A stretch of DNA of 53,824 nt from an uncultured Clostridia bacterium. Lineage in GTDB: Bacteria; Bacillota; Clostridia; Peptostreptococcales; Anaerovoracaceae. Below are positions 34,775 to 44,117 of this stretch, piece by piece. The translations under genes and the position numbers were made by a program. Every line of letters starts with the position of its first letter. The first letter of the stretch is position 1. Location of the stretch: NCBI GenBank assembly GCA_945828095.1, contig CALZOZ010000005.1, forward strand, positions 1-53,824. The letters are read 5' to 3'. Below the pieces are notes generated by a model. The model made no database searches and was not told the origin of the DNA. It saw only the letters and a program-made list of their open reading frames with translations.

Positions 34775-36124
34775 ATGTTTAAGAAATTCACAAACGGATG
34801 CGTTCGTGTAGTTAACAGATGGCTGCCGGATCCATTCCTCTTCGCAATCATTCTTACAATCGTTGTATTCATCGGCTCCATGATCGGAACTCAGCAGGGT
34901 CCTATTACTCTGCTCACTGCATGGGGTAATGACTCAGGTTTCTGGGGACTCTTAGGATTTGCAATGCAGATGGCCCTGGTACTGGTTCTCGGTTCAGCTA
35001 TGGCTTCCGCTTCTGTATGTAAGAGAGGCCTGGGGGCCATCGCAAACGCTGCCAAGGACAAGAAGAGTGCTATCCTTATTGTAACCTTCGTTTCCACAAT
35101 CTGCTGCTGGTTAAACTGGGGCTTCGGTCTTATCGCAGGCGCACTCCTTGCTAAGGAAATCGCACGTCGTGTTAAAGACGTTGACTATCCGCTGCTTATC
35201 GCTGCCGCTTACTCCGGTTTCGTAATCTGGCACGCCGGCCTTTCGGGATCCATTCCTCTTCAGATGGGTGCTGAAGGCGGTACCACCATTCTTGACGTAA
35301 ACTACTATGCAGCAACAAGTGAAACTATTTTCCATCCGGTTAACCTTGCAATGTGCATTGTTATTCTTCTGACAATGCCTCTGGTAAACTGGGCAATGCA
35401 CCCTGATACAGAGCACACAATCCTTGTGGATCCTGCTGTTCTTGTAGAAGATGAAGAAAGGGTTTACACAATCGATACTCCTGCTGAAAAAATCGAGCAC
35501 AGCAAGATTTTATGGGTTATTGTTTTAATTCTTGGATTCGGTTATATCGTATATAACTTTGCTACAAAGGGCTTCAACCTCAGCCTTAATATCGTTAACA
35601 TGATATTCCTCTTCCTCGGTGTACTCCTTCACGGCGACCTGAGAAGATATGTTGACGCTATCGGTGATGCTGCAGGCGGAGCTGCAGGTATCCTGCTTCA
35701 GTTCCCGTTCTACGCTGGTATCATGGGACTTATGGTAGCAAAGAACGGAGACGGCGTATCCCTGGCTGGAATTATCGCTGACTTCTTCGTAAGCGTTTCA
35801 AACGATGTTACTTTCCCTGTATTCACATTCTTATCCGCAGGTATCATCAACTTCTTCGTACCTTCAGGCGGCGGACAGTGGGCAGTTCAGGCTCCTATCG
35901 TAATGCCTGCAGCTACTCAGATGGGTATCGAATACGGCCGTGCTGCAATGGCTATTGCTTGGGGTGACCAGTGGACTAACATGATTCAGCCGTTCTGGGC
36001 ACTTCCTGCACTTGGTATCGCAGGTCTGTCAGCTCGTAACGTAATGGGCTACCTTGTAGTAGTTCTGCTGTACACAGGTGTTATCGCCTGTCTGGGCTTC
36101 GTTGCGTGGGGACTTTTCTTCTAG
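34775..36124 (+). CDS. atoE: Short-chain fatty acid transporter (AtoE family)
   Basis: A 449-residue membrane carrier of the AtoE family, related to citrate/ion transporters, moving short-chain fatty acids such as acetate, acetoacetate or butyrate. Family blocks: RWLPDPFLFAIILTIVVF, CCWLNWGFGLIAGALLAKE, FFVPSGGGQWAVQAPIVMPA and WGDQWTNMIQPFWALPALGI. AGGAGG lies 6 bases before the ATG at 34775; the ATG at 34769 abuts the site. It is monocistronic between promoter and terminator and has codon bias for high expression. It fits an amino-acid fermenter that excretes acetate or butyrate, but import of such acids is equally possible. Confidence 0.92.
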   Translation: MFKKFTNGCVRVVNRWLPDPFLFAIILTIVVFIGSMIGTQQGPITLLTAWGNDSGFWGLLGFAMQMALVLVLGSAMASASVCKRGLGAIANAAKDKKSAILIVTFVSTICCWLNWGFGLIAGALLAKEIARRVKDVDYPLLIAAAYSGFVIWHAGLSGSIPLQMGAEGGTTILDVNYYAATSETIFHPVNLAMCIVILLTMPLVNWAMHPDTEHTILVDPAVLVEDEERVYTIDTPAEKIEHSKILWVIVLILGFGYIVYNFATKGFNLSLNIVNMIFLFLGVLLHGDLRRYVDAIGDAAGGAAGILLQFPFYAGIMGLMVAKNGDGVSLAGIIADFFVSVSNDVTFPVFTFLSAGIINFFVPSGGGQWAVQAPIVMPAATQMGIEYGRAAMAIAWGDQWTNMIQPFWALPALGIAGLSARNVMGYLVVVLLYTGVIACLGFVAWGLFF

Positions 36125-36162
36125 ACAAGTCTGCTGCGAAGACTAACTGAATAACAGTACAT

Positions 36163-36188
36163 AAGGCGGCTTTCGGGCCGCCTTTTTC
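36163..36188 (+). terminator. Rho-independent terminator
   Basis: GGCGGC (36165-36170) pairs with GCCGCC (36177-36182), followed by TTTTT, about 40 bases after the atoE stop. Confidence 0.88.
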
Positions 36189-36232
36189 GTACCTCTTCAG
36201 TGTAAAAATTATGTAAAAATCAAGTTTTCCCC

Positions 36233-36263
36233 TTGACTATACGGTAACCGTATACTTTACAAT
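36233..36263 (+). promoter_or_regulatory. MerR-type promoter with central operator
   Basis: TTGACT (36233-36238) and TACAAT (36258-36263) are separated by 19 bases, too long for normal initiation. A perfect palindrome, TATACGGT-A-ACCGTATA (36238-36254), fills the spacer. This over-long spacer with a central dyad is the hallmark of MerR-regulated promoters. It stands 30 bases before the GPH transporter gene. Confidence 0.7.
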
Positions 36264-36292
36264 GGTTTATGTATCAGAAGAGGTGAAAACAA

Positions 36293-37714
36293 ATGAAATT
36301 AAAATTCTCAACCAAGTTATCATACGGTACCGGCGGCATCTGCGATAACGCCATGTACATGCTGGCCGGTACATATCTGCTTTTATTCCTTACCACCGTG
36401 GCTGGAGTGAGTCCTGCTGTAGCAGGTACTATTTCTGCCATCGGTTCCATCTGGGAAGCTCTTTGTGCACCGGTAGTAGGCTTTAAATCTGACGAAGCAG
36501 TTACAAGATTCGGCCGAAGAAAGCCCTTCCTTCTCGGCGCAGCCTTTCCTGTAGCTATCATAACCAGCCTGCTTTTTACAGCTATAGATGCGTCTCCAAC
36601 TGTAAAAGTCATCTACTATGTAGCCATGGTTATTTTATTCTGGACCTGCTTCTCGTCATTCTTCGTTCCTTACCTGGCATGGGGCTCCGACCTTACAGAT
36701 GACTACAACGAAAGAACAGTGCTGCGTTCCTTCGCCTACGTCTTCAATCAGGTGGGCATGTGTGTAGGCATGGTGCTTCCAAGCATTACTGTGGACTACT
36801 GCATGAATATGGGCAAAACATCCCAGCAGTCATGGCAGATTGTAGGCATGATGACCGGTATATGCGGTGCTGCCGCACTTTTAATCTGTGCCTTGACCAT
36901 TAAGCTGGATGACAAGAAGGACTTTGTAAAACCGCCTAAAAAGAAAAAAGAACCTTTATACAAGATTCTTCCGACTATGATGAAGGGATACTGGGAAATT
37001 CTCAAGCTGAAGCCTGTACGAACCATCATCGGTGCCAGCCTGACCTATCTCATTGCTAACATTACATTCTCCTCCGACAGAGTTTTCTTCATGAAATTCA
37101 ATCTTGGAATGGGCGATAAAGCCATTTCAGCCATGCTCATGGTCATCACCATAGCCGGTGTCTGCTCCGTTCCTTTCATAACCAAACTGGCTGTGAAATT
37201 GGAAAAGAAGAAGGTTTTCATGTACGGAATCGGCATCTGCGGTGTTCTTATGATGGCAAGCCGTTTTGTCGGCGTGGAGGGCAAATTAGGTCTTGTAGCG
37301 GTATGCCTGTTCTATGCATTTGCCAACGCCTGCTACTGGCAGCTGATGCCGTCTATGCTCTATGATGTCTGCGAAGTCGAGGAACTGATTTCAGGGGAAA
37401 AACATTCCGGAGCGGTTATCTCCCTGCAGGCTCTTTCAGAGTCCCTTTCCATAGCGGTAGGTGTTCAGATGCTGGGAATAATTCTGGAAATGTCCGGATT
37501 CAACAGTGAACTTTCGGTTCAGACAGAGCTTGCCCTTACCTGGGTTGAAAATGCCTTTGCATTCATACCGGGAGCTGCTATGGTGCTTATGGCTGTTATT
37601 ATCAGCAGGTACCCTGTCAGCAAAGAGGTCTTCTCCAAAGTAATGGACGCCCTTAACAGACGCAAGTCAGGCGAAGAAGTTGATATTAAAGAATTTGAAG
37701 ATATTTTTGGATAA
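36293..37714 (+). CDS. GPH/MFS-type transporter
   Basis: A 473-residue, 12-segment transporter of the glycoside-pentoside-hexuronide:cation symporter group within the major facilitator superfamily. The opening STKLSYGTGGICDNAMYMLAGTYLLLFLT, the loop-2/3 motif DEAVTRFGRRKPFLLGAA and the loop YLAWGSDLTDDYNERTVLRSF are characteristic. AGAGGTG precedes the ATG. Because the promoter is of MerR type, regulation by a drug or metabolite sensor is likely; the MerR regulator at 11018 is one candidate, though 25 kb away. Substrate unknown: a sugar symporter by family, but the promoter type would also suit an efflux role. Confidence 0.85.
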   Translation: MKLKFSTKLSYGTGGICDNAMYMLAGTYLLLFLTTVAGVSPAVAGTISAIGSIWEALCAPVVGFKSDEAVTRFGRRKPFLLGAAFPVAIITSLLFTAIDASPTVKVIYYVAMVILFWTCFSSFFVPYLAWGSDLTDDYNERTVLRSFAYVFNQVGMCVGMVLPSITVDYCMNMGKTSQQSWQIVGMMTGICGAAALLICALTIKLDDKKDFVKPPKKKKEPLYKILPTMMKGYWEILKLKPVRTIIGASLTYLIANITFSSDRVFFMKFNLGMGDKAISAMLMVITIAGVCSVPFITKLAVKLEKKKVFMYGIGICGVLMMASRFVGVEGKLGLVAVCLFYAFANACYWQLMPSMLYDVCEVEELISGEKHSGAVISLQALSESLSIAVGVQMLGIILEMSGFNSELSVQTELALTWVENAFAFIPGAAMVLMAVIISRYPVSKEVFSKVMDALNRRKSGEEVDIKEFEDIFG

Positions 37715-37751
37715 ATAGCAAAATGCTGCCCTAACATTTAATATAAAACCT

Positions 37752-37790
37752 AAAAAAAGACACCGAATCAATATAAAACGGTGTCTTTAC
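37752..37790. terminator. Bidirectional terminator
   Basis: AAAGACACCG (37756-37765) pairs with CGGTGTCTTT (37779-37788). The A-tract on the left gives a long T-run for the minus-strand acyl-CoA synthetase gene; the plus strand serves the transporter gene. Confidence 0.85.
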
Positions 37791-37818
37791 TTATTTGCTT
37801 ATTTACTTATTTGTTTCT

Positions 37819-39738
37819 CTATTTTTCTTTTTCTGCTGCTTCGGCTTCCTTATCCTTCTGAATCTCTGCGAATCTCTTGATCTTTAAGGTGCTGGTCTTT
37901 TCAAACTGGTCAGTCTTAATCTCAAGTCTCTTGACGCACTTGTAGTTGGTCAGCTTGCGGTTTACCTGCTTGATCTGATTCCAGATAATCTTGTAAATTT
38001 CATCCTCGGTGAAAGGTCTTTCCTGATCCTTCTTTTCCTTGCCGTGAAGCTCGTTGATGGCATCATAGTCAGGAATTACCTTGGCGGTGATGATCAGTTC
38101 CTTCTCTCCGTTGACTTCCTTGCCGTAAACCATGCACTCTGCGATTTCGGGCACCTTGGCCAGAAGTCCTTCGATTTCCTCAGGATAGATATTCTTACCG
38201 TTTTGTGTAACGATTACGTTCTTGCTTCGGCCTGTGATGTAGAGGAATCCGTCATCATCCATGTAGCCGATATCGCCGGAATTGAACCATCCGTCTTCCA
38301 TAACCTCTGCAGTAGCCTCAGGGTTTTCGTAGTATCCCAGCATTACGGTCTTGCCCTTGATGAGGATTTCCCCCTCGCCCCTTTCATTAGGGTTCTTTAT
38401 CATTATCTCATCGCCGTGAACGGCCTTTCCTGCTGAACCTACTCTTGTATCAAAATCAGGTGTCAGGGCTGCAATAGGCGCGGTCTCAGTGAGTCCATAT
38501 CCCTGGAGGAAGAGCAGTCCGATGTCTTCAAACCATTTGCCCACCTTCATGTCTATAGGAGCAGCAGCACTTACAAGAAGTCTCAGACGGCCGCCCAGGC
38601 TGGCGTAAATGTCCTTAAATACCTTTCTCTTTACATCAATACCTACATTGCGCAGACCGTTGGTAAGACGAATCATAGTGTTTACCATTGATTCCTTTCC
38701 GCTCTTTGCAATGGCCTGGTTAATCTTCTTATGTAGTGCCTCAAGTAAAAGCGGCACAGCAATTATTGCTGTAGGCTGCGTAGCCTGCATGTCAGGAACC
38801 AGATGTTTAAGGCCCTGGCATACTGCTATTGATGCGCCCACTGCCATCGGGTATATGAATCCGATGGTTGACTCATAGGTATGATGAAGCGGCAGCACTG
38901 AAAACAATCTATCCTCAGGTGTAAGCATTACATAAGGTGTTACTGCGTTTACGTTGTATGCCAGATTGGTGTTTGAAATCATAACACCTTTGGATGCTGA
39001 AGTTGTTCCGCTGGTAAAAATGAGCACGGCAAAAGCATCCGGGTCGATTTCCTTGTCCATAAGGCTGGTATCCCCCATACTGGTAAATACACGGCCTTCT
39101 TCCATTACATAGTTGAAGCCCACAAAACGTTCGTCCTTTTCATCAAATCCTGCATCAGACTTCATTTCGATACAATATTTTACCCCCGGACATTTAGCAG
39201 CGGCTTTCTTTACCAGATCCTTCATCTTTGGGGAGAAAATAACTGCTGCTGCTCTGGAACGCTTAATCAGGTTTTCCAGCTCGTTTTCGGGCAGCTCCTT
39301 ATCACAAGGCACAGCAATACCCGCACCGCAAAGGAGTGAAATGTAGGAAACATACCAGTCGTAGGTTGTCTCGCTGATAATAATTACCCTTTCGTCTTCC
39401 AGTTTCAATGCCCTTGTAAGGCCTGTACCAAAGTCGATTACATCCTTTCGGAACTGTCCATAGGTGATTTCCTCAAAGCCTTTCTTCTTATTAAAGGTTT
39501 CCAGTATAAATTCCTTATCGGCATAAATGGTTGTTGACCGATCGAATATTTCTTTAATAGTCTTATAGTCGGTGCCAGGGTAGCATTCGTGGTGTCCGTG
39601 TTTACCGGGCAGCTTTTCCTTCATTCTGTCAAGGTCTTCTGCGGTATATAATTTTTTAAGCTCTTCAATCTCTTCAAATTCCTTCATTTTGAATTTAGGA
39701 AGCTTGAAGTTCGGTATTTTTTTCAAAATTCTTGCCAT
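37819..39738 (-). CDS. Long-chain acyl-CoA synthetase-like AMP-forming ligase
   Basis: A 639-residue ANL-superfamily adenylating enzyme that would activate a fatty acid to acyl-AMP and then acyl-CoA. Motifs: the P-loop-like LIFTSGTTSASKGVMISN, the GYGLTETAP motif, and GWFNSGDIGYMDDDGFLYITGRSKNVIVTQNGKNIYPEEIE-type C-terminal block (its catalytic lysine region follows near LTNYKCVKRLEI). The first 40 residues are unusually Lys-rich and may contact the membrane. GGGGGAG precedes the ATG. It is a single gene between a terminator and the divergent-facing GerA gene upstream on the same strand. Substrate chain length cannot be read. Confidence 0.9.
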   Translation of the reverse strand: MARILKKIPNFKLPKFKMKEFEEIEELKKLYTAEDLDRMKEKLPGKHGHHECYPGTDYKTIKEIFDRSTTIYADKEFILETFNKKKGFEEITYGQFRKDVIDFGTGLTRALKLEDERVIIISETTYDWYVSYISLLCGAGIAVPCDKELPENELENLIKRSRAAAVIFSPKMKDLVKKAAAKCPGVKYCIEMKSDAGFDEKDERFVGFNYVMEEGRVFTSMGDTSLMDKEIDPDAFAVLIFTSGTTSASKGVMISNTNLAYNVNAVTPYVMLTPEDRLFSVLPLHHTYESTIGFIYPMAVGASIAVCQGLKHLVPDMQATQPTAIIAVPLLLEALHKKINQAIAKSGKESMVNTMIRLTNGLRNVGIDVKRKVFKDIYASLGGRLRLLVSAAAPIDMKVGKWFEDIGLLFLQGYGLTETAPIAALTPDFDTRVGSAGKAVHGDEIMIKNPNERGEGEILIKGKTVMLGYYENPEATAEVMEDGWFNSGDIGYMDDDGFLYITGRSKNVIVTQNGKNIYPEEIEGLLAKVPEIAECMVYGKEVNGEKELIITAKVIPDYDAINELHGKEKKDQERPFTEDEIYKIIWNQIKQVNRKLTNYKCVKRLEIKTDQFEKTSTLKIKRFAEIQKDKEAEAAEKEK

Positions 39739-39803
39739 TAGTTCTCCCCCTATTCATTGTGCGTTCTTAAGCCCTGATGAATCGGCTTCAATGATATATT
39801 TTA

Positions 39804-41330
39804 TCATGATTTGGTACGAAAAATCAACCTTTTTAATTTTGCCCAGTTAAAAGGTATAAGTGGATAGAGGTACGAATCTCCCGAAAGTGTGTTAGTTGAG
39901 GCCATGGCAATGAAGCTTGCAGCTGCCGCCGCTGCTGCTCCGGCAATACCAAAAAGCTGCGCACCAATAAGCATGAGAATTCTGCTGAACTTCATGGCAT
40001 AGCTTAGTTCAATGCTGGGCTGAGTAAAGGCTGCCAAGGCAACTACCGCCATGCAAAGAATTGTCTGGGAAATAAACCATCCTGACTCTATACTGAACTC
40101 GCCCAGTATCAGGGCTCCTATTACGGAAAGGGACATGCCCAGTGATGTCGGCGTATTAAGCGATGCCAGCTTCAAACCGTCTACGGCTATTTCAAGCAAA
40201 ATGAACTGCCAGAAAATCGGTATGGCAAAATCCTGGTCAGGCACAAAGAAGCTCAGTACCTCCGGCGTAAAGTCCTGGTATTCCGCCAGTATAAGGTACA
40301 CCGGTGTCAGGAAAAGGATAACAAGGAAGTTGATGATTCTTATCATTCGAAAATAGTTTCCTGTGAGCCTTGGAAAGTAGTAATCATCTACATCCTGAAA
40401 AAACTCAAAAACGCTGACAGGCAGCAGCATGACCGTAGGCGAATTGTCCACGATGATGGCCGCCTTGCCTTCGGCAAGGTGTGCGGCAATAATATCAGGC
40501 CTCTGGGTATAGCGGACCTTGGGGAACGGGTTCAGCCTGTTTGCCGCACCCAGAGCCTCGAGAAGGCGCTCAAGGAGGCTCTGGTCGGCCACAGAAAGGA
40601 TGTCTGCACCGCCGCTTGTTCTTTGCCTGGAGTTTTGCCCCATGTCCTTCAGGCTCTTATCAAGCTTGTTGATGAGCTTCATGTCCACCTTGTTCTTGAG
40701 GTAGACCACCGCCACATCTGCCTTACTGACACTGCCCACGTTGTATGCCTTAAAAATAAGATTATTATCACGGATTCGCCGTCTTATAAGAGCGACGTTT
40801 TCCATAAAGTTCTCGGTGAATCCGTCCTTTGCACCTCGGAGGGTCTTTTCTTTGTCCGGTTCCTCCACAGACCGGGACGGGTATTCACGGCAGTCTATAA
40901 TTATTATGCGGTCCAGACCCTCCACAAGCAAAGGCACCAGACCTGCGTACAGCTTAGGCAGCATCTGATTATAGCAGTCAACCGCCTGCTCCCAGGTCAA
41001 AGCATCGGAAGGTGCCTTCATGCCGGTGGCTGCCTCCTGCCCTCTGACACATCCTGTCTTCGGCTCTATAATAGTGGTATCCAGGAACGGCAGCACCGTC
41101 TCTATAAATCTGTGACTGGAGGAAACCTCACGCAGCGAAGCCGCCGGGACGGCCATCAGGTAGGCGAGTATTCGCTGAGTTTTCTCGCCGTCAGTCAGGC
41201 CGTCCACGAAGAACATGCTGGCCCGGCGGCCTCCTATTATGAGCTTCCTCTCAAGTAAATCAAAACTTTCCCCTACGGGAAGCTCCTTTTTCAAAATCTC
41301 CATATATAAATCAAATGAAGTGGTATCCAT
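39804..41330 (-). CDS. GerA-family spore germination protein (GerAA/SpoVAF-like)
   Basis: A 508-residue inner spore-membrane protein of the GerA family: a cytoplasmic N-terminal region (about 1-300), then about 5-6 membrane segments. Family blocks: PDKEKTLRGAKDGFTENFMENVALIRRRIRD, the YIGRSKADVAVVYL-like GSVSKADVAVVYLKNKVD, VDNSPTVMLLP and DYYFPRLTGNYFRMIRI. GGAGGG precedes the ATG at 41330. No gerAB/gerAC partners follow, so it is either an orphan germinant-receptor A subunit or SpoVAF, which is usually next to spoVA genes; sequence impressions (single gene, short N-terminus) lean to the SpoVAF type. A forespore sigma factor promoter is expected but I could not identify one with confidence. 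Confidence 0.88.
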   Translation of the reverse strand: MDTTSFDLYMEILKKELPVGESFDLLERKLIIGGRRASMFFVDGLTDGEKTQRILAYLMAVPAASLREVSSSHRFIETVLPFLDTTIIEPKTGCVRGQEAATGMKAPSDALTWEQAVDCYNQMLPKLYAGLVPLLVEGLDRIIIIDCREYPSRSVEEPDKEKTLRGAKDGFTENFMENVALIRRRIRDNNLIFKAYNVGSVSKADVAVVYLKNKVDMKLINKLDKSLKDMGQNSRQRTSGGADILSVADQSLLERLLEALGAANRLNPFPKVRYTQRPDIIAAHLAEGKAAIIVDNSPTVMLLPVSVFEFFQDVDDYYFPRLTGNYFRMIRIINFLVILFLTPVYLILAEYQDFTPEVLSFFVPDQDFAIPIFWQFILLEIAVDGLKLASLNTPTSLGMSLSVIGALILGEFSIESGWFISQTILCMAVVALAAFTQPSIELSYAMKFSRILMLIGAQLFGIAGAAAAAAASFIAMASTNTLSGDSYLYPLIPFNWAKLKRLIFRTKS

Positions 41331-41430
41331 GACTGCCCTCCTGTTCCAAAACACCTTGATTTTGTTCCATTTTGGAACAAAATCTAGCCTTTTGGAAAAA
41401 CTTTTTTCTCACATTTATTTTCCCAACTTA

Positions 41431-41459
41431 TTGATATTTAATACTTTTACTGTTAAAAT
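41431..41459 (+). promoter_or_regulatory. Sigma-70 promoter of gltX
   Basis: TTGATA (41431-41436), a 17-base spacer and TAAAAT (41454-41459), 72 bases before the gltX start codon. The leader between shows no clear T-box. Confidence 0.6.
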
Positions 41460-41530
41460 TAAGTGTTAGAGTGTAATTGAGGTGCACCCCAATACGAGCA
41501 AACCGCGAACTAAAAACGGAGGATTAACAT

Positions 41531-43189
41531 ATGGACTATAACAAACTGGCGGAGCTTCTTTTTCCGCACATTACCAAAACACCTGAAGATTATGAAGCAC
41601 TTTATCCCGAAAGACAACTCCCCGAAGGCGCTAAGGTAACCAGATTGGGACCGAGCCCTACCGGCTTCATCCATCTGGGCAACCTGTACGGAGCTTTCGT
41701 AGACGAAAGACTTGCCCATCAGTCAGGCGGCACATTTTTCCTGAGAATCGAAGATACAGATGATAAGCGTTATGTGGAAGGTGCAGTTGAAATCATCATC
41801 AATTCCCTGCGCTTCTTCGGCATCAACTTCGACGAAGGCGCTACCATGGAAGGAGATATGGGCAGCTACGGCGACTATACTCAGAGCAACAGAGGAGAGA
41901 TTTATCAGTGCTTTGCAAAGAAACTTGTAAGTGAAGGAAAAGCCTATCCTTGCTTCCTAACCGAGGATCAAATTGCAGAGATTCGCTGCCAGCAGGAGGC
42001 TATGAAGCTTACCCCGGGAATCTACTGCCAGTTTGCAAAGTGCAGAGTTCTCACCTATGAGCAGATTGAAGAAAATATAAAGGCCGGTATGCCTTATGTA
42101 ATAAGACTTAAATCCGACGGAGACATGAGCCTTCCGGAAGAGCAAAGACGCAGAATCCATGTGCAGGACGCAATCCGCGGCATATTAGACATGCCTGCCA
42201 ACGATCAGGACACTGTAATTCTGAAAGCTACAGGCATTCCGACATATCATTTTGCCCACGTTGTGGACGACCACCTTATGAGAACCACCCATGTTGTCAG
42301 AGGCGCAGAATGGCTGCCGTCCCTGCCTATCCATGTTGAGCTTTTTGAGAAACTAGGCTGGGAACCGCCGATTTACTGCCACACCGCACAGCTGATGAAG
42401 CTGGACGAAGAAGGCAACAAGCGTAAGCTTTCCAAGAGAAAGGACCCTGAACTTTCACTGGACTACTATCGCAACCAGGGCTACCATCCTGCAGCAGTCC
42501 GCGAGTACCTGCTGACCATTCTTAACTCAAACTTCGAGGAATGGCGTATTGCGAACCCTGATGCCGACATCGATGAATTTGAATTCACCACAGAGAAAAT
42601 GTCCACCTCCGGTGCACTTTTCGACCTGAACAAGCTCAACGATATCAGCAAGGACGTACTCCTTAAGATCAGCGCCGCAGACCTCTTTGACTTCCTCAAG
42701 AACTGGGCAGCTGAGTTCAAGCCGGAAATCATGCACATGTTTGATGACAGAGCATATCTTGAAAAGATTCTCGATATCGGACGCGATGGTGCAAAGCCGC
42801 GTAAGGACCACATCTACGCTCAGCAGATGGTGGAAAACATCAGCTACTTCTTCGACGATATGTTCAAGATTGAAGACAGCTTCCCTGCTGAAGTTGAAGC
42901 CGCAGGAGACACCGCAGCCATACTGACAAAGTACCTTGAAACTTATGACCACAGCGACGATCAGGAAACCTGGTTCAACAAGATCCGTGCGATTACCGAA
43001 GAACTGGGCTACGCTGTAAAGCCTAAGGATTTCAAGAGGAATCCGGATCAGTACAAAGGCCATGTAGGACATGTCAGCACAGTAATCCGTGTTGCCCTCA
43101 TGGGTCGCCAGCAGTCACCGGATGTCTGGGAAATTCAGCAGATTCTCGGTGAAGAACGTACCAGAGAACGCCTCAGCAGATTTATCTAG
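41531..43189 (+). CDS. gltX: Glutamyl-tRNA synthetase
   Basis: A 552-residue class I aminoacyl-tRNA synthetase charging tRNA with glutamate. The HIGH-equivalent motif is in GPSPTGFIHLGNLYGA, the FLRIEDTD block follows, and the KMSKS-equivalent is KRKLSKRKDPELS. A clostridial-type C-terminal anticodon-binding region ends RTRERLSRFI. It is somewhat longer than the typical 485-residue enzyme, matching the longer subgroup often seen in Clostridia. Whether it also mischarges tRNA-Gln depends on gatCAB elsewhere. CGGAGG precedes the ATG. Confidence 0.96.
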   Translation: MDYNKLAELLFPHITKTPEDYEALYPERQLPEGAKVTRLGPSPTGFIHLGNLYGAFVDERLAHQSGGTFFLRIEDTDDKRYVEGAVEIIINSLRFFGINFDEGATMEGDMGSYGDYTQSNRGEIYQCFAKKLVSEGKAYPCFLTEDQIAEIRCQQEAMKLTPGIYCQFAKCRVLTYEQIEENIKAGMPYVIRLKSDGDMSLPEEQRRRIHVQDAIRGILDMPANDQDTVILKATGIPTYHFAHVVDDHLMRTTHVVRGAEWLPSLPIHVELFEKLGWEPPIYCHTAQLMKLDEEGNKRKLSKRKDPELSLDYYRNQGYHPAAVREYLLTILNSNFEEWRIANPDADIDEFEFTTEKMSTSGALFDLNKLNDISKDVLLKISAADLFDFLKNWAAEFKPEIMHMFDDRAYLEKILDIGRDGAKPRKDHIYAQQMVENISYFFDDMFKIEDSFPAEVEAAGDTAAILTKYLETYDHSDDQETWFNKIRAITEELGYAVKPKDFKRNPDQYKGHVGHVSTVIRVALMGRQQSPDVWEIQQILGEERTRERLSRFI

Positions 43190-43192
43190 ATC

Positions 43193-43225
43193 AAAAACCC
43201 CGCTCATTATGATGCGGGGTTTTAT
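43193..43225 (+). terminator. Rho-independent terminator of gltX
   Basis: AAAACCCCGC pairs with GCGGGGTTTT around TCATTATGAT, 4 bases past the stop; the A-tract lets it also serve the convergent folate operon. Confidence 0.88.
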
Positions 43226-43253
43226 TACATCTCGGTATCAATTCTAAGTTCAT

Positions 43254-44078
43254 TTACAGTTCCTTCAGCATCTGCTCAGCCGTCTTGCCCAGAATCGGGT
43301 GGCGTTTGCCGGGAGCGATTTCAGCCAGCGGCTCCAGCACAAACCGGCGAAGATGCATTTCAGCATGAGGAATGATTAAATCATCTGTTTCCACGATTTC
43401 ATCATCGTACATGAGGATATCTAAATCAAGGGTGCGCGGGCCCCAGCGAATAATCCTCTCTCTGTGAGCCTCATGCTCTATTTCATGAAGACGGCAGAGA
43501 AGTTCCTGGGGCTGCATTAAAGTCTTAAGCAGCAGGCCGCCGTTAAGAAAATCGTCCTGCTCCACACCGCCGTAAGGCTCTGTAATAATGTATGTCGAAA
43601 CCTTTTCCACACTGCATCCCGGTGTCTGATCCAAAGCCTTTACAGCTCCGTCCAGATACGCCTTCTTATCTCCCATATTTGAACCAAGGGCGATGTATGC
43701 ATAATGCCAGAACCTTGTAATCTCTACAGAAACGGTCTCCAGAGGGAGCCCAACGGGAGCCCATGGTTTCTTTAATTCCAGGGTAACACCCTTAAGGAGA
43801 GGATATCTGAGCAGCAGTGCCTCGCAAAGGTTTTCTGCCGCAGCCTCAATGAGCTTAAAGGTGTGTTCCTTCATGTACCCGGTCATAAAGCTGCTTACCT
43901 CTCCGTAGTCGATGGATGTGGTCAGATTGTCTGATTTCCCCGGAGTACGGGTGTCAAGGTACATGGTCAGGGAAATAAGAAATTTCTGCCCCAGCCTGTT
44001 TTCCTCGGCAAAAACTCCGTGGTTTGCGAAGACCTCAAGATTCTTAATAAGTATTTTGTCATAGCAGGAATATTTCAT
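43254..44078 (-). CDS. folBK: Bifunctional dihydroneopterin aldolase / HPPK (FolB-FolK)
   Basis: A 274-residue fusion enzyme of folate biosynthesis. Residues 1-120 are FolB (dihydroneopterin aldolase: KILIKNLEVFANHGVFAEENRLGQKF, TSIDYGEVS); residues 125-274 are FolK (hydroxymethyldihydropterin pyrophosphokinase: YIALGSNMGDKKAYLDGAVKAL, then HRERIIRWGPRTLDLDILMYDDE and IPHAEMHLRRFVLEPLAEIAP). The start at 44078 follows AGGAAGAGG; an ATG at 44102 is only 2 bases from its GGAG. The fusion is common in Clostridia. It is the last gene of a folE-HD-folP-folBK operon. Confidence 0.95.
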   Translation of the reverse strand: MKYSCYDKILIKNLEVFANHGVFAEENRLGQKFLISLTMYLDTRTPGKSDNLTTSIDYGEVSSFMTGYMKEHTFKLIEAAAENLCEALLLRYPLLKGVTLELKKPWAPVGLPLETVSVEITRFWHYAYIALGSNMGDKKAYLDGAVKALDQTPGCSVEKVSTYIITEPYGGVEQDDFLNGGLLLKTLMQPQELLCRLHEIEHEAHRERIIRWGPRTLDLDILMYDDEIVETDDLIIPHAEMHLRRFVLEPLAEIAPGKRHPILGKTAEQMLKEL

Positions 44079-44117
44079 TTTGCCTCTTCCTTCCTTGCCC
44101 ATATCTCCTGTATAATC

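Noticed and set aside
41460-41530. T-box leader for gltX
   Set aside because: The leader is only about 70 bases and lacks a T-box sequence or a long antiterminator structure.
43254-44102. Upstream ATG at 44102 as folBK start
   Set aside because: Only 2 bases separate it from GGAG; the ATG at 44078 has a better-spaced AGGAAGAGG and gives the normal FolB N-terminus.
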